DNA of 64,000 bases from Gordionus sp. m RMFG-2023 (lineage: Eukaryota; Nematomorpha; Gordioida; Chordodea; Parachordodidae). A program made the position numbers and the translations under genes. Under the pieces are notes generated by a model. It worked only from the letters and a program-made list of their open reading frames with translations, did no database searches and was not told the origin of the DNA. This document shows positions 19,195 to 31,336 of the stretch, in pieces; positions within the stretch are counted from its first letter, which is position 1; each line of letters starts with the position of its first letter. Where the stretch lies: positions 25,034,869 to 25,098,868 of the forward strand of contig NC_088779.1 of assembly GCF_954871325.1 (NCBI RefSeq), given 5' to 3'.

Positions 19195-19320
19195 TTACGA
19201 ATAATATAATAACTCAAAATGATCCGAAAGAAGGCCAGCTAAGGTGAGTTTGGGAGGCTTCGCCCACCCCCCTAATAATTATCCATCTACCTACATAAGA
19301 AAATCCTGGATTTGCCACTG
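19195..19320 (-). mobile_element. Terminal piece of a hAT element
   Basis: Ends AAAATCCTGGATTTGCCACTG at 19320, a hAT terminus (reverse of CAGTGGCRWATCCAGGATTTT). Inside it carries a damaged version of the hairpin block seen whole at 29927-29994 (GAAGGCCAGCTAAGG, GGGAGGCTTCGCCCACCC). Confidence 0.55.
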
Positions 19321-19857
19321 CTAGTACTAGTATATTATTAATTCTGAGCTTAATTTTCTAAAAATATGGTATTAAGATAAAAATTTAGAGAATAATAACG
19401 GATATAACATTAAAAAAGGGTCTCTCATAATTGTCGCAAAGTAATTATCTAAATATACTTTAAAAAAACTTTTAGACAAGATATAAGCTTTTAGAATTTA
19501 TATATATTATATGTATAATATTGTTCTCTGTCAAATTTCAATATTATTTCAATATAAAAACAATTTTTTCACAAATATAATCTTTCCAAAAATAATTTTT
19601 AAATTTGTCTTTTTCATAATATACATGTTAAAGTAGAGGTATGAAATTTTCCTGGTACTATGATCAAAAATAAATTTTTCTAGTAGATTAAATTTACTCT
19701 TTTATCTGGTTTTCGATTAAATTATTTTTAAATAATTAGGGATTAGCACTAAACATTTTATATATATTCAAGGGCTATTATAACATTCACTCATGATAAA
19801 CACCTGTAACATAACGAAATACTTTTTACAAAACTTTTCATTTAAAGAATATTAAAC

Positions 19858-20544
19858 ATGTTATTTTGGTATTTATTAAATTGGATTACATTTTTTATGT
19901 ATATTTCATTTGCCGCATTATCCTTACTTATCACTCTATATTGCATAGCAGAATTCATAGAAGAAAACACTATATTGGCTGCAAAAATAATCAGATACTT
20001 GATATTTTTAACTTTATTCATTCATATTTGTTTTTGGATATTTGAAAAAGATATACCTTTAACATTAATAATCGCTGGGATAGTATCTCAAATTAATAAT
20101 CTGTTTATTCTAAAAGGGTTTCCATTTATAAATTTTTTATCAATAAACTTTATAGTTGCAATCATTTTTGTTATAATCAATCATTATTTGGCGTTTGCAT
20201 TTTTTTTTCACACAAATTATCCTTTATTTGATGTTTTAACGTTTTTCACATTTTGTGAATGGCTAGTGCCCCTAGTTTTTATGTTGTCATTATCAGCTGG
20301 AGATTATATACTACCAACTACGTCATCACATGCTATTAATTCATATTATAGAACAAAAGGATCAGATGAAACAAATTCCTTTATTTTAGGAAATGTAAAT
20401 AATTATGATAAAATATCAAAACCTGATGTAGTAACAAATTATTTAAACCAAAAAATCAACAAAAATGGAATATTATCAGTTTTCAAATATATGAAAGAAA
20501 AGGTATTACTACCAGATCACAAAGCTTTTGCAAAAAAATTCTGA
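19858..20544 (+). CDS. TEX261: TEX261/SVP26 family ER-Golgi membrane protein
   Basis: SVP26 in yeast is an adaptor that loads certain glycosyltransferases into COPII vesicles and retains them in the early Golgi; animal TEX261 is its homologue. Single exon, 228 aa (human 196). The N-terminus MLFWYLLNWITFFMYISFAA lines up with human [20 protein letters not shown]. Later blocks LYCIAEFIEENTILAAKIIRY, VIINHYLAF, TFFTFCEWLVPLVFMLSLSAG and DYILPTT match the family signature ([23 protein letters not shown]). At least four hydrophobic segments are visible. The C-terminal tail is about 30 residues longer than in human and ends KYMKEKVLLPDHKAFAKKF. Tail-to-tail with MTX2, 189 bp apart; AATAAA at about 20658 is a plausible poly(A) signal. 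Confidence 0.93.
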   Translation: MLFWYLLNWITFFMYISFAALSLLITLYCIAEFIEENTILAAKIIRYLIFLTLFIHICFWIFEKDIPLTLIIAGIVSQINNLFILKGFPFINFLSINFIVAIIFVIINHYLAFAFFFHTNYPLFDVLTFFTFCEWLVPLVFMLSLSAGDYILPTTSSHAINSYYRTKGSDETNSFILGNVNNYDKISKPDVVTNYLNQKINKNGILSVFKYMKEKVLLPDHKAFAKKF

Positions 20545-20733
20545 TTTTATTTTATGAATTATGCTAACTTTAAAAATAGTATAATACACAATATGTATAT
20601 ATTTATTATCGATGCGAATTTAAAAAAATGTATATAAAAAAATTTATAATATAATTCAATAAAATATATTCCATGATTTATAAATTATTAGATTAATAAT
20701 TATCTATATAATTATAGACAGCTTAAAAAAATT

Positions 20734-23700
20734 CTATTGATAAAAATTATCAGAATTTTTTTTATCATTTATTTTAAATTTTTCAAAATAAGTTTGATAT
20801 ATTCTAAAACATAATTTTAAAAGGTTTTCATAACTTAAAACTATATTTCTTAGATGTTCTGGCATATAAATTTGGTCTGAATCAATTGAAGACGTTTTTG
20901 TTGAGTTATATTTCCCATTTGTGCGAGAATTGAATTGAAAAGAATCGAATATGGAATGATGTTCATATGATCCTTCATTGTGCTTTTGGTACAACATAGG
21001 AGGGGAGAGTGTAAGAATTGCATATATATGACCATAAATTAAGGCATCGATTTCTGTAGGTCTTTGAATGAATACATAAATTATACATGAAAATTTTACT
21101 TGTAAATTATTATCTAATACCTGTTATCAAAAATAAAAGAATTTGCTCCCAGTCTTAGAGATAATCTATCACAGCAAGTTTTTACATGGGTTAATACCTA
21201 GAAATATATTTTTTTTATTTAAATAAATAAAATTAGTATATATATATAATTGAACCTAAATTTTAAAAATTAATTATAGAATTGTGATTCTACATATTTT
21301 ATAAAAGGGCAGTTATGATTAAATGTCTGTAATAGAAGGGTAAAAAATACAACATAGAGCCCTTTTTAAAACTATTTCTTTTTAGACCATTATGTCTATT
21401 CCTCTTTTTAACTAGGGCACCTATTTTTGTTTGTTTTATTAAGTGCTTAGTGGCATTTTTATTATTAGTATTTTTTAATCTCTTTCTTTTTAAGTTAATT
21501 TATTACTATAGTTGGGTATTCAATATATTTTTAGCCGGCTAAAAAATTGGGTAAAATTTTTAGCCAAACAATCACTATGGCCATAAGGTTTTTTCTATAA
21601 AGATAACAGCTCAAACTGAATTAGCCAACATTCAGCCATTTACCTAACTACAGTTATTACACAAGAAAAAAAAAATTATCTTTCCAAAATTTGTGGATAA
21701 AAAATCAGTAAAGGTCATGGTTTAATATAAAGTCTATTTTGTTTTTATTAATTTTGTAGTTGTTTGAAAACACAAAAATATATTTTTTTTAAAAAAATCA
21801 TAGCCTAATGTAAATATATAAGAATAATAGAGAATTGTAATAGTTTTATAGTGAGGGTTATCTATTATACCCCACTTAGCATTTCCTATTTACATTTTGA
21901 GAGTCAACAATAAATTATTTATTTTGTTAGAATACAAATAAAAAATTACTCTATCCAAATAATTACAATATTCAAAGAATTATATAAATAATTTGTTTAT
22001 TCGAATCAAATTATTTAGATAATTAATATAAAATTTAAATAAAATTTAATCCTTTGCAATTTCTATTGATAAACGAGTAATCTACCATGTGTTGTGATTA
22101 ACACTGCATTAACACGAATTCATTGCGAAGATACAAAAATGAATGTAAAATTATTAAATTTATATTGTATTTTGTATACTTCATAGTGAGTTCATGCTAA
22201 CTATGAATTTATGGTATCAAGGAATATATTGGTTGATTATAAAACGGCTTTCTTAATTGGAACTAATCTGTTGTCAAAAAAATCGCATGACCAATAAAGA
22301 AGGAAAAATAAGAAAATCTTAAAAATTGGCTTGACATCCAATAAATTAAATAAATTTTAATTTATTTAATAAATTGATTGCATTTTCCCTATCATTAGAT
22401 AACACTGTGTGACAAATTTCGACTTGATTTTTTGGGAGAAAATAAAATAAACATGTTTTAAGACAGTTTTTTATGCATATTCTAAATCCGCTATCAGTTT
22501 TTTTTCTAGCACGTCAGGTTTTTTATTTATTTTAGGTTAAAGTGGCCAAAAAGGTCATTTTTACTTTTTGAAGGTTTATAACTTCGGTTCTAATGATTCC
22601 TACAACTAAAAAAATATCTTAATTTTTGCAGCAAACCTTCCTTATTATTATTATACATTTTTTTTATAAAATTCTTACTCAATTTTTAAACAACCTATAT
22701 TTTTTAAATTTACCTTTATTTATAAAATCTTTTTTAATATAGCTTACATTTATTTGGCATTATTATTTATTGCCCATACTACGGGTTCAAGGTATTCTAT
22801 TGGAAAATCATATATTTTGATATAAATTGATTAAAAAAACAAATATTCTTAAATACATCTAAAAAAGATAAATATTAATAAGAAATATGAAAAAATTACC
22901 AATTATTGTATTTCAAATGAATTTTGCTTCAAAAATAGTACAAATTAAAAAAGTGGGTACAGATATCTGAGGTATAAACTTATCATAAATGCATAAAATA
23001 TTACTAAATACAACTAAAAAAGATAAATAATACCTTAATTTTGCTTTAAAAATGCTTTATGCAGAGAAAATTCAATAAAAGTGTACAAATTAAAAAGTTC
23101 GAAAATATCTGTACCGACTTTTTTAATTTATAGATTTTGGTTAAATTTTCATGGCATAGAGTACTTTTGAAACATAATTAGAATTAATATATAATCTTGA
23201 GCATATTTGAAGCAAAATTATATAAAATTTATCTTCTAAAGTTAATAATTTTGATAGTAATTAAAATTAAAAACTTAAGACCCCCAAAACGAAATTCTTT
23301 ACCATTTTTCTCAAAAACCAATCGATAAAAAATTATTAAATTTATAAAGAAATATAAGTTTAACACTATCACCAATTTTCAGGGATTTTTATTAGATACT
23401 TTTTAAAATATATCCGTATAAAGACCTAAATTTTACCATTTTTGAGATTTCGAAAAGTTGTCTTTATACGGTAATATTTTTAAAACTTGACGTGTAGGGA
23501 AAATTTGGAAAACGGATTCGAACTTAGCGTCAAATTCTGCACCAAAACTTGTTTTTATTTTCTTCTCCCATTTTTCTTGTCACACAGTGTAATTATAGTA
23601 ATTTATTTTGTTTAAATTTAGATGTGCAATAAAAAGAATACCAATAATATTGTATGTATTTAAAAAAAACCGAAATATATTTGTTTGAATTGAATATAAA

Positions 23701-26170
23701 TAGTGAAATTTGTACAAATATGAATAGTAAAAAAAATATTGGACTCTTTTTAAATACAAATAATACATTATTCAACTAATGACAACCTTTAGAAAATGAT
23801 TGAAAGTAAATTATAAAAAAAATGACTATAAAACAATAATTTAATTATTTTTTAATATAATATTTTACTCTGATATGGCATTAGATTACGCAATTAGTGA
23901 GTGTAAGGGAAAAAATGCTGCTGTTTTTGTGAGATTATTAATAATCATACTATATAAAAAAGTTCTCCTCAACATACGATTTTTAACCATCAAAGCTTGT
24001 AAGGATAGTTAGTTTTTAATATATTCAGTGATTTGATACTTTTTTTAAATATGTCTAAAGAATGCTTTGTTTGAAAACGAAATTTCATCCTCTTTAATTC
24101 TGAGGAAAGCTTCAAAATTTTTTGGATTTAGCAAGGCCCAAATTGACAATGCAAATAATATCAAGAGGCTAGAAAATGGACCACAACAAGAAGGCAAAAT
24201 TGTGAGAATTTGATAACCAAATTGGATAACCAGATTATAAAAGAGGCAATTGTTTATTTCATATCTTTATTAATAAAAATTTATATTGATTATTAACCCC
24301 ATGCATAATAGTCAATCTCCAATGACTATATAGTATTATATAATGTAATAATTATATTATAATAAATAAAATAAGATATAAATATAATAAAAGGTTTTAA
24401 GGATTAACATAAAAATAAAAAACACAAATAAAAGCTTATCAAGATATAAAATTTTAAGGGTGTAAATAAGTGTTATCAGAAGAAAACTAACTTTCAGAAA
24501 TGGAATTTAAAAATAAGAGATCAGCTGAGACCATGTTTGAGGAAGAGAGTATTGCAGATGAAAATGATGATAATAAGTAAATTAATTTTAAAATAATTTT
24601 CCAAAATCAAATTTAAACAGTCATCAGTTAGAACATGAGGTGTCTACTCAGGAGTTTTACAATTAGATAAAATTACTAATTAATCTATTTGAAAAATCTA
24701 TTAGAGAGTACCCATATAATGAGCTTAGTGAAGGGAAATTAGTTGGCTACATCTTAAACCTTGAGGATCCTATTCATATTTTAGCTTAACTTGGAGATTT
24801 AAATTTTTAAATGCTAAATCTCATGGTTCAAGACAAAAAATAATCAGCCTAAACTTTCATGCTTAAGCCTAAGATTTGGAGCATCAAGGCTTGACCTCAA
24901 GGTTAAAGCTGGCCAAAAAATTGGCTTTGATCTCAAATTTAGGCCATAAAAATTTGCCTTAAACTTGGCAAAGCTATGTCTTGAGTTAAGCAATAGTCAA
25001 CTAGATACCCTACAAAGCTCCAGACCAAAATTTAATATATAATTTATTTAAAATTAAAATGTAGTGCAGAAAACATTTTTATGGCCTTTGATTAGGGCCA
25101 CACCATTTTTAATTTTTTAAAATATACCCAGGCCTGGCCCGAAAATTTTTAAAAAAAAAAAGCCGAGCAGGCCTTAAAATATAAAACCCGAGCTAGACCA
25201 GGCCATAAAAAATTTTTGAAAAAAAATTCGGGCCTAGTCTTGTAAATATTACATCTCCAGGTCTCTGGTACAAATTAAATGCTTTTACTACCAATTTACA
25301 GATTTTTATAAATATTAATATATAAGTGCAGAGTATAAGATATTAAAATGTAAGTTTAATAATATAATAATAAAACACTTTTTGTAAAAATTAATTTATT
25401 TTTGACAAACTAAAAGGCTAATAAAAAAAATGAGCCTTCTAATTTTTCTTTGAATAAGTAACTGTTTGCAATATCAAATGTACAATAATAATACAAAATA
25501 ATGCTTAAATATTTACTTGTTTTAAATTCAAATCAAACCAGTCATGAGCTTTTAAATATTTAAATAATGATCTTTTTTTGCTGTAGGTCATTATTTTATT
25601 TAATGGAAAAGAATAGGGAAATCCATATCTTAATGCTGTAAATCTTGAGTAAACATCCTCATCTTTCCATAAAATGTATATCTCAGCCAATGTAAATGTG
25701 TGATCTATATATTTCATAAATGCCAATTTCTCATAATTTATATCACATAGTTTTAAATCATTTTCAAGCTATAATACATTCTTAGAAAAAAATGTTAGAT
25801 ATATAATTTTTTACATATTTAGAATTCACAAATTTCACTATATGTTCAAAACCAGTAATAATCATGTTTTCATTATATCTTAGCAATGGAACCTCACCTT
25901 TAATATTAATGAATTAATAAGGTTTGTTTATATACCTTGTTCAGTCATAAATTCAACATTTTCTTTCATTTTGAGCATAAATGGAATATTTCGCATATGT
26001 AAATATGCTTGACTAGCTAAAGAATGTGCATATTCATTGGTAAGTATTTGACTTTCTAGTTATTTTTTATGTAATAATAAAAATTTTTAAAAACTTTCTA
26101 AATGTTGATAGAGGTATATAATATCTTTTTTGGAAAGCATTTGATAATAGAAATCTAATATTATGGGCAT
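20734..26170 (-). CDS. MTX2: Metaxin-2, mitochondrial outer-membrane import factor
   Basis: Metaxin-2 acts with metaxin-1 and SAM50 at the mitochondrial outer membrane in beta-barrel assembly and in the MIB bridge to MICOS. Six minus-strand exons: 26170-26095, 26055-25936, 25897-25815, 25768-25517, 21197-21121 and 21061-20734. They total 936 nt, 311 aa (human 263), all phases consistent. Matches: IIYLYQHLEKSQIL-NEYAHSLASQAYLHMRNIP for the GST-N-like start, EVPLLRYNENMIITGFEHIVKFV, MKYIDHTFTLAEIYILW-DED, RYGFPYSFPLNKIMTYSKKR, VLTHVKTCCDRLSLRLGANSF-F, RPTEIDALIYGHIYAIL. The C-terminus has a roughly 45-residue Ser/Asn-rich insert before YENLLKLCFRIYQTYFE. The first three introns are 39, 38 and 46 nt; the fourth is 4.3 kb and filled with transposons. 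Confidence 0.95.
22403..23589. mobile_element. Non-autonomous DNA transposon with CACTGTGTGACAA ends
   Basis: Inside MTX2 intron 4. It starts CACTGTGTGACAA and ends TTGTCACACAGTG, perfect 13-bp inverted ends, extended by TGGGAGAA-AAAATAAAA near both tips. It is flanked by a TAA direct repeat (22400-22402 and 23590-23592). CACTG ends with a 2-3 bp duplication suggest the CMC (EnSpm/Chapaev) group. The 1.2-kb interior has no transposase frame. Confidence 0.75.
24498..24580 (+). other. Short unassigned open frame in MTX2 intron 4
   Basis: ATG at about 24500 gives a 26-residue acidic peptide (NKRSAETMFEEESIADEND) and then stops. The composition differs from the surrounding AT noise, so it may be a transposase scrap. 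No family was recognised. The rest of 23.6-25.5 kb shows nothing else coding. Confidence 0.25.
25085..25268. mobile_element. MITE, CAGAGRCCTG family (CCCGG-rich interior), copy 1
   Basis: Ends CTCCAGGTCTCTGG at about 25268, the inverted family tip. The interior has repeated short blocks CAGGCCTGGCCCG, AAAACCCGAGC and TTCGGGCCTAG separated by T/A runs. The left tip is eroded. The same organisation is seen at 41504, 53046 and 55873. Confidence 0.55.
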
Positions 26171-26999
26171 TAACTTCACATTCTAAAATAAGGTAATCAA
26201 GGCATGGTAACATTGTAACATTTTACCAATATTTAAAAAAAAGGTATATTGCTATTAAATTAACATTATGTCATAATTTGATAGACATGAAAGATGTAAT
26301 TGTTTGAAAACTAACTAAAAATGGTTTAGTTAATATAGCTTTATTAATTTATATAATTTAATCATCCTAATTTATATGCATATTCTTAAACAGTGTACAT
26401 TTTTTAAAATGTTGTTTTTTATATGTTTTCATATATATTTTTATAAATTTAGCGAAGAAAATAAAATAAATATAAAATCTAAAAATAATAAAATGAGAAT
26501 AACTGATCTGATAACTTAATATCCCAATTTTAAATTAAAAAAATATTAGAAGTTATCATAGTACATTTATTATATGAATATATTATAAAAAATATTATCT
26601 AACATAATATAAAAATATTAATTCTATATAGAAATATTATCGATAAAATTTAATATTTTATCTTTCTGCTGAAGAAATGATAAATAATAATTAATTGCTG
26701 TTAAGAAACGTCTTTAGCTAGTACTTTGGCTGCCAACGCACCGCTCTTTTTAAAAATTAGCACCAATTTAGACAAATGAATTAACACAAATTTTGAAAAA
26801 TGGATTATAACTATTTATTTTAAATTTAAATAATTAACGCCCATATAAACGAATGCCCATGCAGTAACATTTTATTTAAATAGTCTTTTTTATTATATTT
26901 TACACTTTCTTACAATTTTAGGAAATTTTATAAAATAAACATTTTTATTCCCCTTATTGATACATTTTTATTTCAATTAAAAGAAAGATTTATTAGTCA

Positions 27000-27911
27000 T
27001 AATTATATTTTTAAAGCTTTTATTTTCTTTTGCCGGTTGAGTCTAAACTGTTGATTACACTTGAAACACGAGAGGATATTAAAAAAATCTCAGAGTTTTA
27101 TGCTGATGATTTAGTAGGTTCTTATGATAAATTACTTTGTGATATCGAATTTTGGTATAAAAATCTTGACAGAATAGGGTATTCTTTGAGACAAAAAATG
27201 CTCTGTAGGCCCTTTCCATGTGTATTTGCATTTTAGATTCCCTGCCTAATATCAAAACATTATAAATTTTAACTACCTTGCAAATTAGTACCTGCATTAA
27301 TGAAAGGTCTTTTTCAACTTTAAAAAGGTTAAAAACCTATTTAAGAAACACAACCGGTGAAAAACGTTTAAATGGATTAGCCCTATTGAATATTAACAAG
27401 GAGATTATTTTAGATAAAAATTTGATTCTAGATGAATTAGCAAAATCTCTGAGAAGAGTAGATCTCTCTTTGTAAATTCAAATCAAAAAATAGCAATAAG
27501 ATTTTATTAGTTTTAATATATAATCAACTTTTTTTTTGTAAAAAAAAGTATTTTTTATATGATAATATCATCATATTTTTTTAAATACCATTATTTGCAT
27601 AAGAATTACACACATTTTATTTAATTATAAAAAATTACTTTTTTTAAAATAGAGTCTTTATACATTATAATTTTTAATATTAAAATCTGTATTATATAAA
27701 ATATCAACATTTTGAAAATATTTTAATTAATAAAAATATATATATGATTAAATAAAGGAATGTAAAATATATAAAATAGCCTAAAATTTTGTTATATGAA
27801 AATATAAAACAATTTTAACAAATCCAAAAATATAAGCAATTAAGTGTAGCCCCCCAAAAAAAATTTTTAAACCCCCCCCCCCCCCATGATAAAATCCTGG
27901 CTACGCCACTG
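27000..27911 (+). mobile_element. hAT transposon relic with transposase C-terminus
   Basis: Two plus-strand frames survive. 27030-27236 has LETREDIKKISEFYADDLVG and DIEFWYKNLDRIG, typical of the region just before the dimerisation domain in ZMYM1-like (DUF4371) hAT transposases. 27278-27475 has NERSFSTLKRLKTYLRNTTG and RLNGLALLNINKE, the hAT C-terminal dimerisation signature. The element closes with AAAATCCTGGCTACGCCACTG ending at 27911, preceded by a 14-base C run. The N-terminal transposase half and the left end are not found, so it is truncated and inactive. Confidence 0.75.
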
Positions 27912-27989
27912 GATATACCTATAAATAATTTAACGTCGAAAACGTCATTGCTTAATTTTAAAAAGTTTGATTGAAATCTATATACACAT

Positions 27990-29292
27990 CAGGCGCGTAA
28001 CCAATGGGGGGGGAAAGGGGGAAATTCCCCCCCCTCCCCATTGCAAATTTGACTGTTTTCATAAATATCATTTTAAGCTAATAAAAATTTTACCCTCCAC
28101 CCCCTTTCCCCCCCCCCAATCAAAATTTTACAAATATTTGAATAACAATTTCCCAAAAATTTCCGTTCCTTGTGAGTACATTAACATTATTCAAAAATAT
28201 TAATAAAATGGAAAAATTTCAAGTCAAAGAGATTGAAATCAAATGGTAATTTAGTTTATTATTATATATAATAATTTTATTAAATCCAAAAATATTAATA
28301 AGTTAGAATTAATTAGTATTTTTAATATTAATTATTAATAAATATCTATAATTTTTCAAATATTATATTTTTACTTCGATTTTGTAGAACAGAAGAAATC
28401 GAAATACAAAAGTTAAATAAGGCTGAGCATGAAAAAAAGTAATGTGTCGTCAGAAGCGATATCATTATTGAATTCAATTGATCAATCAGAGTTTATCATT
28501 GCTGCTAGTTGCATCAATAAATTATTTTCCTATAGCTCACTACTTTGTAGAAATTTACATAAATTAAATTTAGATTTGGTTCAGATATGAACAGGTAGAT
28601 ACAATAAGAATGAATGTAGTTGAATATTTTCGTAATATTTATATAGACGTTGAATCGAAGGCTAAATTTTTTGACATAACACTAATTAAAACTCGTCTAG
28701 CACCTAGGCAATTATTGAGATGTAAAATAAATATTGGCTCAACTGAAGAATATTATAAAATATCCATTTTCATCGCATTCTTAGATACTTTTTTATCGCA
28801 AATAAAAGTACGGTTTTTAGATAAAAAAACAAGTCTTTAGCAATCTTCAAGTTTTAATACCCAAAGATCCATCTTCGTTTTCTAATGCCACTATTGGTAA
28901 AATTAAATATTTAGCAAAATTTTATTCCTATGATATTGATACTGAAATAAATTTAATCAGTGAATTAGAATTGTGATATAAATATTTACTACGTTTAGCT
29001 ATTTTACCTGAGCATGCTATTGATGCGCTCAATCGGTGTAAAGAAACCTTGGCTTAAATTTCTAATATTTTGAAGTTGTTTTATATTCTACCATGTTTGC
29101 CTATTATAACATGTACGAATGAACGGACTTTCCAACTTAAGAAGGTTGAAAACATATTTATGAAGTACTACTTCCGAATCTCGGCTAAATGGGTTAGCTC
29201 TGTTAAATATCCACAGAGATTTGGTTCCAACGACAAACAAAATTCTTGATGAATTGGCAACATTCCCACGAAAATTAAAAATCACATTATAA
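27990..29292 (+). mobile_element. Second hAT relic (distinct end sequence), ZMYM1-like transposase
   Basis: Begins CAGGCGCGTAACCAATGGGG with G/C runs, a hAT-like tip that differs from its left neighbour. Plus-strand pieces follow: ACAGAAGAAATCGAAATACA (TEEIEIQKLNKAEHEKK) at about 28388; then 28610-28840 with DVESKAKFFDITLIKTRLAP and STEEYYKISIFIAFLDTFLS (DUF4371-like hAT core); then a damaged dimerisation region around 29105-29290 (TCTNERTF, then HRDLVPTTNKILDELATFP in a shifted frame). Several frameshifts and stops are present and no right tip was seen. A short related copy lies at 17455. Confidence 0.7.
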
Positions 29293-29390
29293 TTATAGTA
29301 TTTAATAAAAAATTTTGTATAATACTGTATTTGATAAGAAGTTTAAAAAAACTTTTTTTTAAAATTATTTTCTAGTCAATATTTTATAGT

Positions 29391-29603
29391 TTTGTTAAAC
29401 GCCTCGTTTTGAGCCGATTTTTAAAAACGGCTAACTCAGTTATTTATCCAGAAAAATATTATGCAAGCCTGAAAATTTTGCTCATAGATGAAGCAAAGGT
29501 CTAGACATATAGTATTGAAATTTCGAGGCTTAGTTAATATTTTTCTGGCGAAAATATTGAGTTACCCGTTAAAAATCGGCCCAAAACGTGATGTTTAACA
29601 ACA
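29391..29603. mobile_element. MITE, TGTTGTTAAAC family, copy 4
   Basis: Starts TTTGTTAAACGCCTCGTTTT and ends GATGTTTAACAACA. It shares GAGCCGATTTTTAAAAACGG with copy 3 and has the matching inverted block GTTAAAAATCGGCCC on the right. Lies just after the second hAT relic. Confidence 0.8.
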
Positions 29604-29899
29604 TTAATATTTTATACACACTACTATTAGTATTTTCAATAAAAATTATATTATACTTATATTGTATGACAATTTAAGCTGAGGCTAGTTTTTAAAGCAA
29701 ATTTTATAAAAAAAATGACATTAAACTTTATTTCTACTTTACATTTAAAAAACTTTATTTCAACTTTACATTTAAAAAACTTTATTAAATATAATATACC
29801 TAACTAAAAATAATAAAAAATAGGCTTGTAATATCCATTAGCACAAATTAGTAAATAATAGTTACAAATATAAATATAACTATTATTAAATTAAGAATA

Positions 29900-30034
29900 A
29901 TTTAATGGAATAGCTAAAACATAAGACCCGGCCGAAGGCCGGGGAAAGCTGGCCAAAGGCCAGATAAGGGGGATTTGGGGGCGAAGCCCCCAAAATATCC
30001 CCCCCCCCATAAGAAAATCCTGGATACGCCACTG
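29900..30034 (-). mobile_element. hAT end with three stacked GC hairpins
   Basis: The right tip is the inverse of CAGTGGCGTATCCAGGATTT (ends at 30034), followed inward by a 10-base C run. Three perfect short hairpins follow: 29927-29943 (7-bp stem, GAA loop), 29949-29963 (6-bp stem, AAA loop) and 29974-29994 (9-bp stem, GAA loop). The usual translated by-product WRIQDFLMGGG is visible on the minus strand. No transposase is linked to it here. Confidence 0.7.
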
Positions 30035-30125
30035 ATACACATGGTAGGTTAATTTATTCATATTTAAACATAAATTACATATCATTCATCAAATGATTCA
30101 ATATCGTACTTTTTATAAAAATATC

Positions 30126-30509
30126 TGTCGAATTTTGATGTTTTCGATATAAATAATTGTAAGATTATATTCACTATAATTTTAATAATACCCTTTAAAA
30201 GATTACAAGTTATTTATTTTCCAATATCCGATTGATTGTATTTTATAAAAAATTGCGAGTTTATATATAAAAAATTTGCTATGCAAAAACAAAACATTTT
30301 CTATGCAAAATAACAATAATCTATAATATTATTCGTACATAGACGTTCGTTAATAATCATGGGTTTTTATGTTCAAATAAAAAAAATTTGTTTATGCAAA
30401 ATTTTTAAAAAATGTAAGTTCATTACAGATAACTTAAATATTCATCTATCATTTAAATATTCAAATCATAACATAAAAAAAATATATCTTTTTTTAAATA
30501 ACTTCAACA
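30126..30509 (-). repeat. 3' LTR
   Basis: Almost identical to 35655-36039. It begins TGTTGAAGTT and ends AATTCGACA when read on the minus strand, next to the ATATC duplication. Confidence 0.93.
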
Positions 30510-30537
30510 CCTTCGCACTTCTACTTAATTCTACCCC

Positions 30538-30858
30538 TCATACACTGTTCCCTTGTCCTACCACAGGTTCGTCCTCCTGTACCGCTAACATTTGATTGTT
30601 GGTGCTAATAGTGGGACATCTCCGTAAAATATGATCCCCTCCACAAAACCAGCAAGCCATTCTTCTTCGGGATCCCCACTCCCGTTCCCTTCTACGATTA
30701 TACGATCTGCTTGTGGGTCTATCTGCCGTCATCTCTCCATACCTGATCTGAGCCTCCTCTCTGGCGGCATCGATCCATCTTCTCGATTCAGCGGATCCGT
30801 CAACCATTCTAATTTCGATCTTCAAAATATAGTTTCCCACTCGCACGTATGACGCCAT
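30538..30858 (-). CDS. Third frame of the LTR element, with one zinc knuckle
   Basis: 106 residues between pol and the 3' LTR. It has an Arg-rich middle (RSYNRRREREWGSRRR) directly followed by a single CCHC knuckle, CWFCGGDHILRRC, so it is probably a nucleic-acid-binding, gag-like product. A knuckle protein placed after pol is unusual for the group. Codon use is less AT-rich than in pol. Confidence 0.6.
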   Translation of the reverse strand: MASYVRVGNYILKIEIRMVDGSAESRRWIDAAREEAQIRYGEMTADRPTSRSYNRRREREWGSRRRMACWFCGGDHILRRCPTISTNNQMLAVQEDEPVVGQGNSV

Positions 30859-31009
30859 CTATCACGGACTAAAGCTGAAAATATACTATATTTATCATGT
30901 ATTTATCTCTTATAATTCAACCGCTTCCTAATTCTCAATACTCTTAATCATTCTCGTATTACCTATGCCTCTCTCATTCTTTTTTATCAACTTGTTCATA
31001 CCTTCTAGT

Positions 31010-31312
31010 GTACTTGATATGTAACATTCTGATTATCGTCATTCTCGCAGATTTGTTATAGGAGCAATTTAATTATGCCTATCAGCATTCTCTACATTCT
31101 GATTCTCATAATCCTCGCAGACTTGTTAAAAACAAATCGATTATGTCTATCAGCATTCTCTATATTCTGATTCTCATAATTCTCGCAGACTTGTTCAAAA
31201 CAAATCAATTATGTCTATCAGCATTTTCTACATTCTGATTCTCATAATTCTAGCAGACTTGTTCAAAACAAATCAATATGTCTATCAGCATTCTCAACAT
31301 TTCAGTAATTTA
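31010..31312 (-). repeat. Tandem repeat of about 63 bp inside the LTR element
   Basis: Four to five units, each containing TATCAGCATTCTC, ACATTCTGATTCTCATAAT, CGCAGACTTGTT and a short AAACAAATC, lie between pol and the third frame. The later units are nearly identical, so the array is recent. Confidence 0.85.
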
Positions 31313-31336
31313 ATCGATTTACAACGCCATTTATCA

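Noticed and set aside
20850-21035. Alternative minus frame over MTX2 exon 6
   Set aside because: The conserved RPTEIDALIYGH and YENLLKLCFRI are in the other frame.
24770-25020. Repeated AAGCYTAA/CTTGG-like words resembling a repeat array
   Set aside because: No consistent period or inverted ends could be traced; possibly an eroded neighbour of the CAGAGRCCTG MITE but not supportable.
29891-30085. Minus-strand 64-residue protein containing WRIQDFLMGGG
   Set aside because: This peptide is the well-known false translation of a hAT terminal repeat; no gene is supported.
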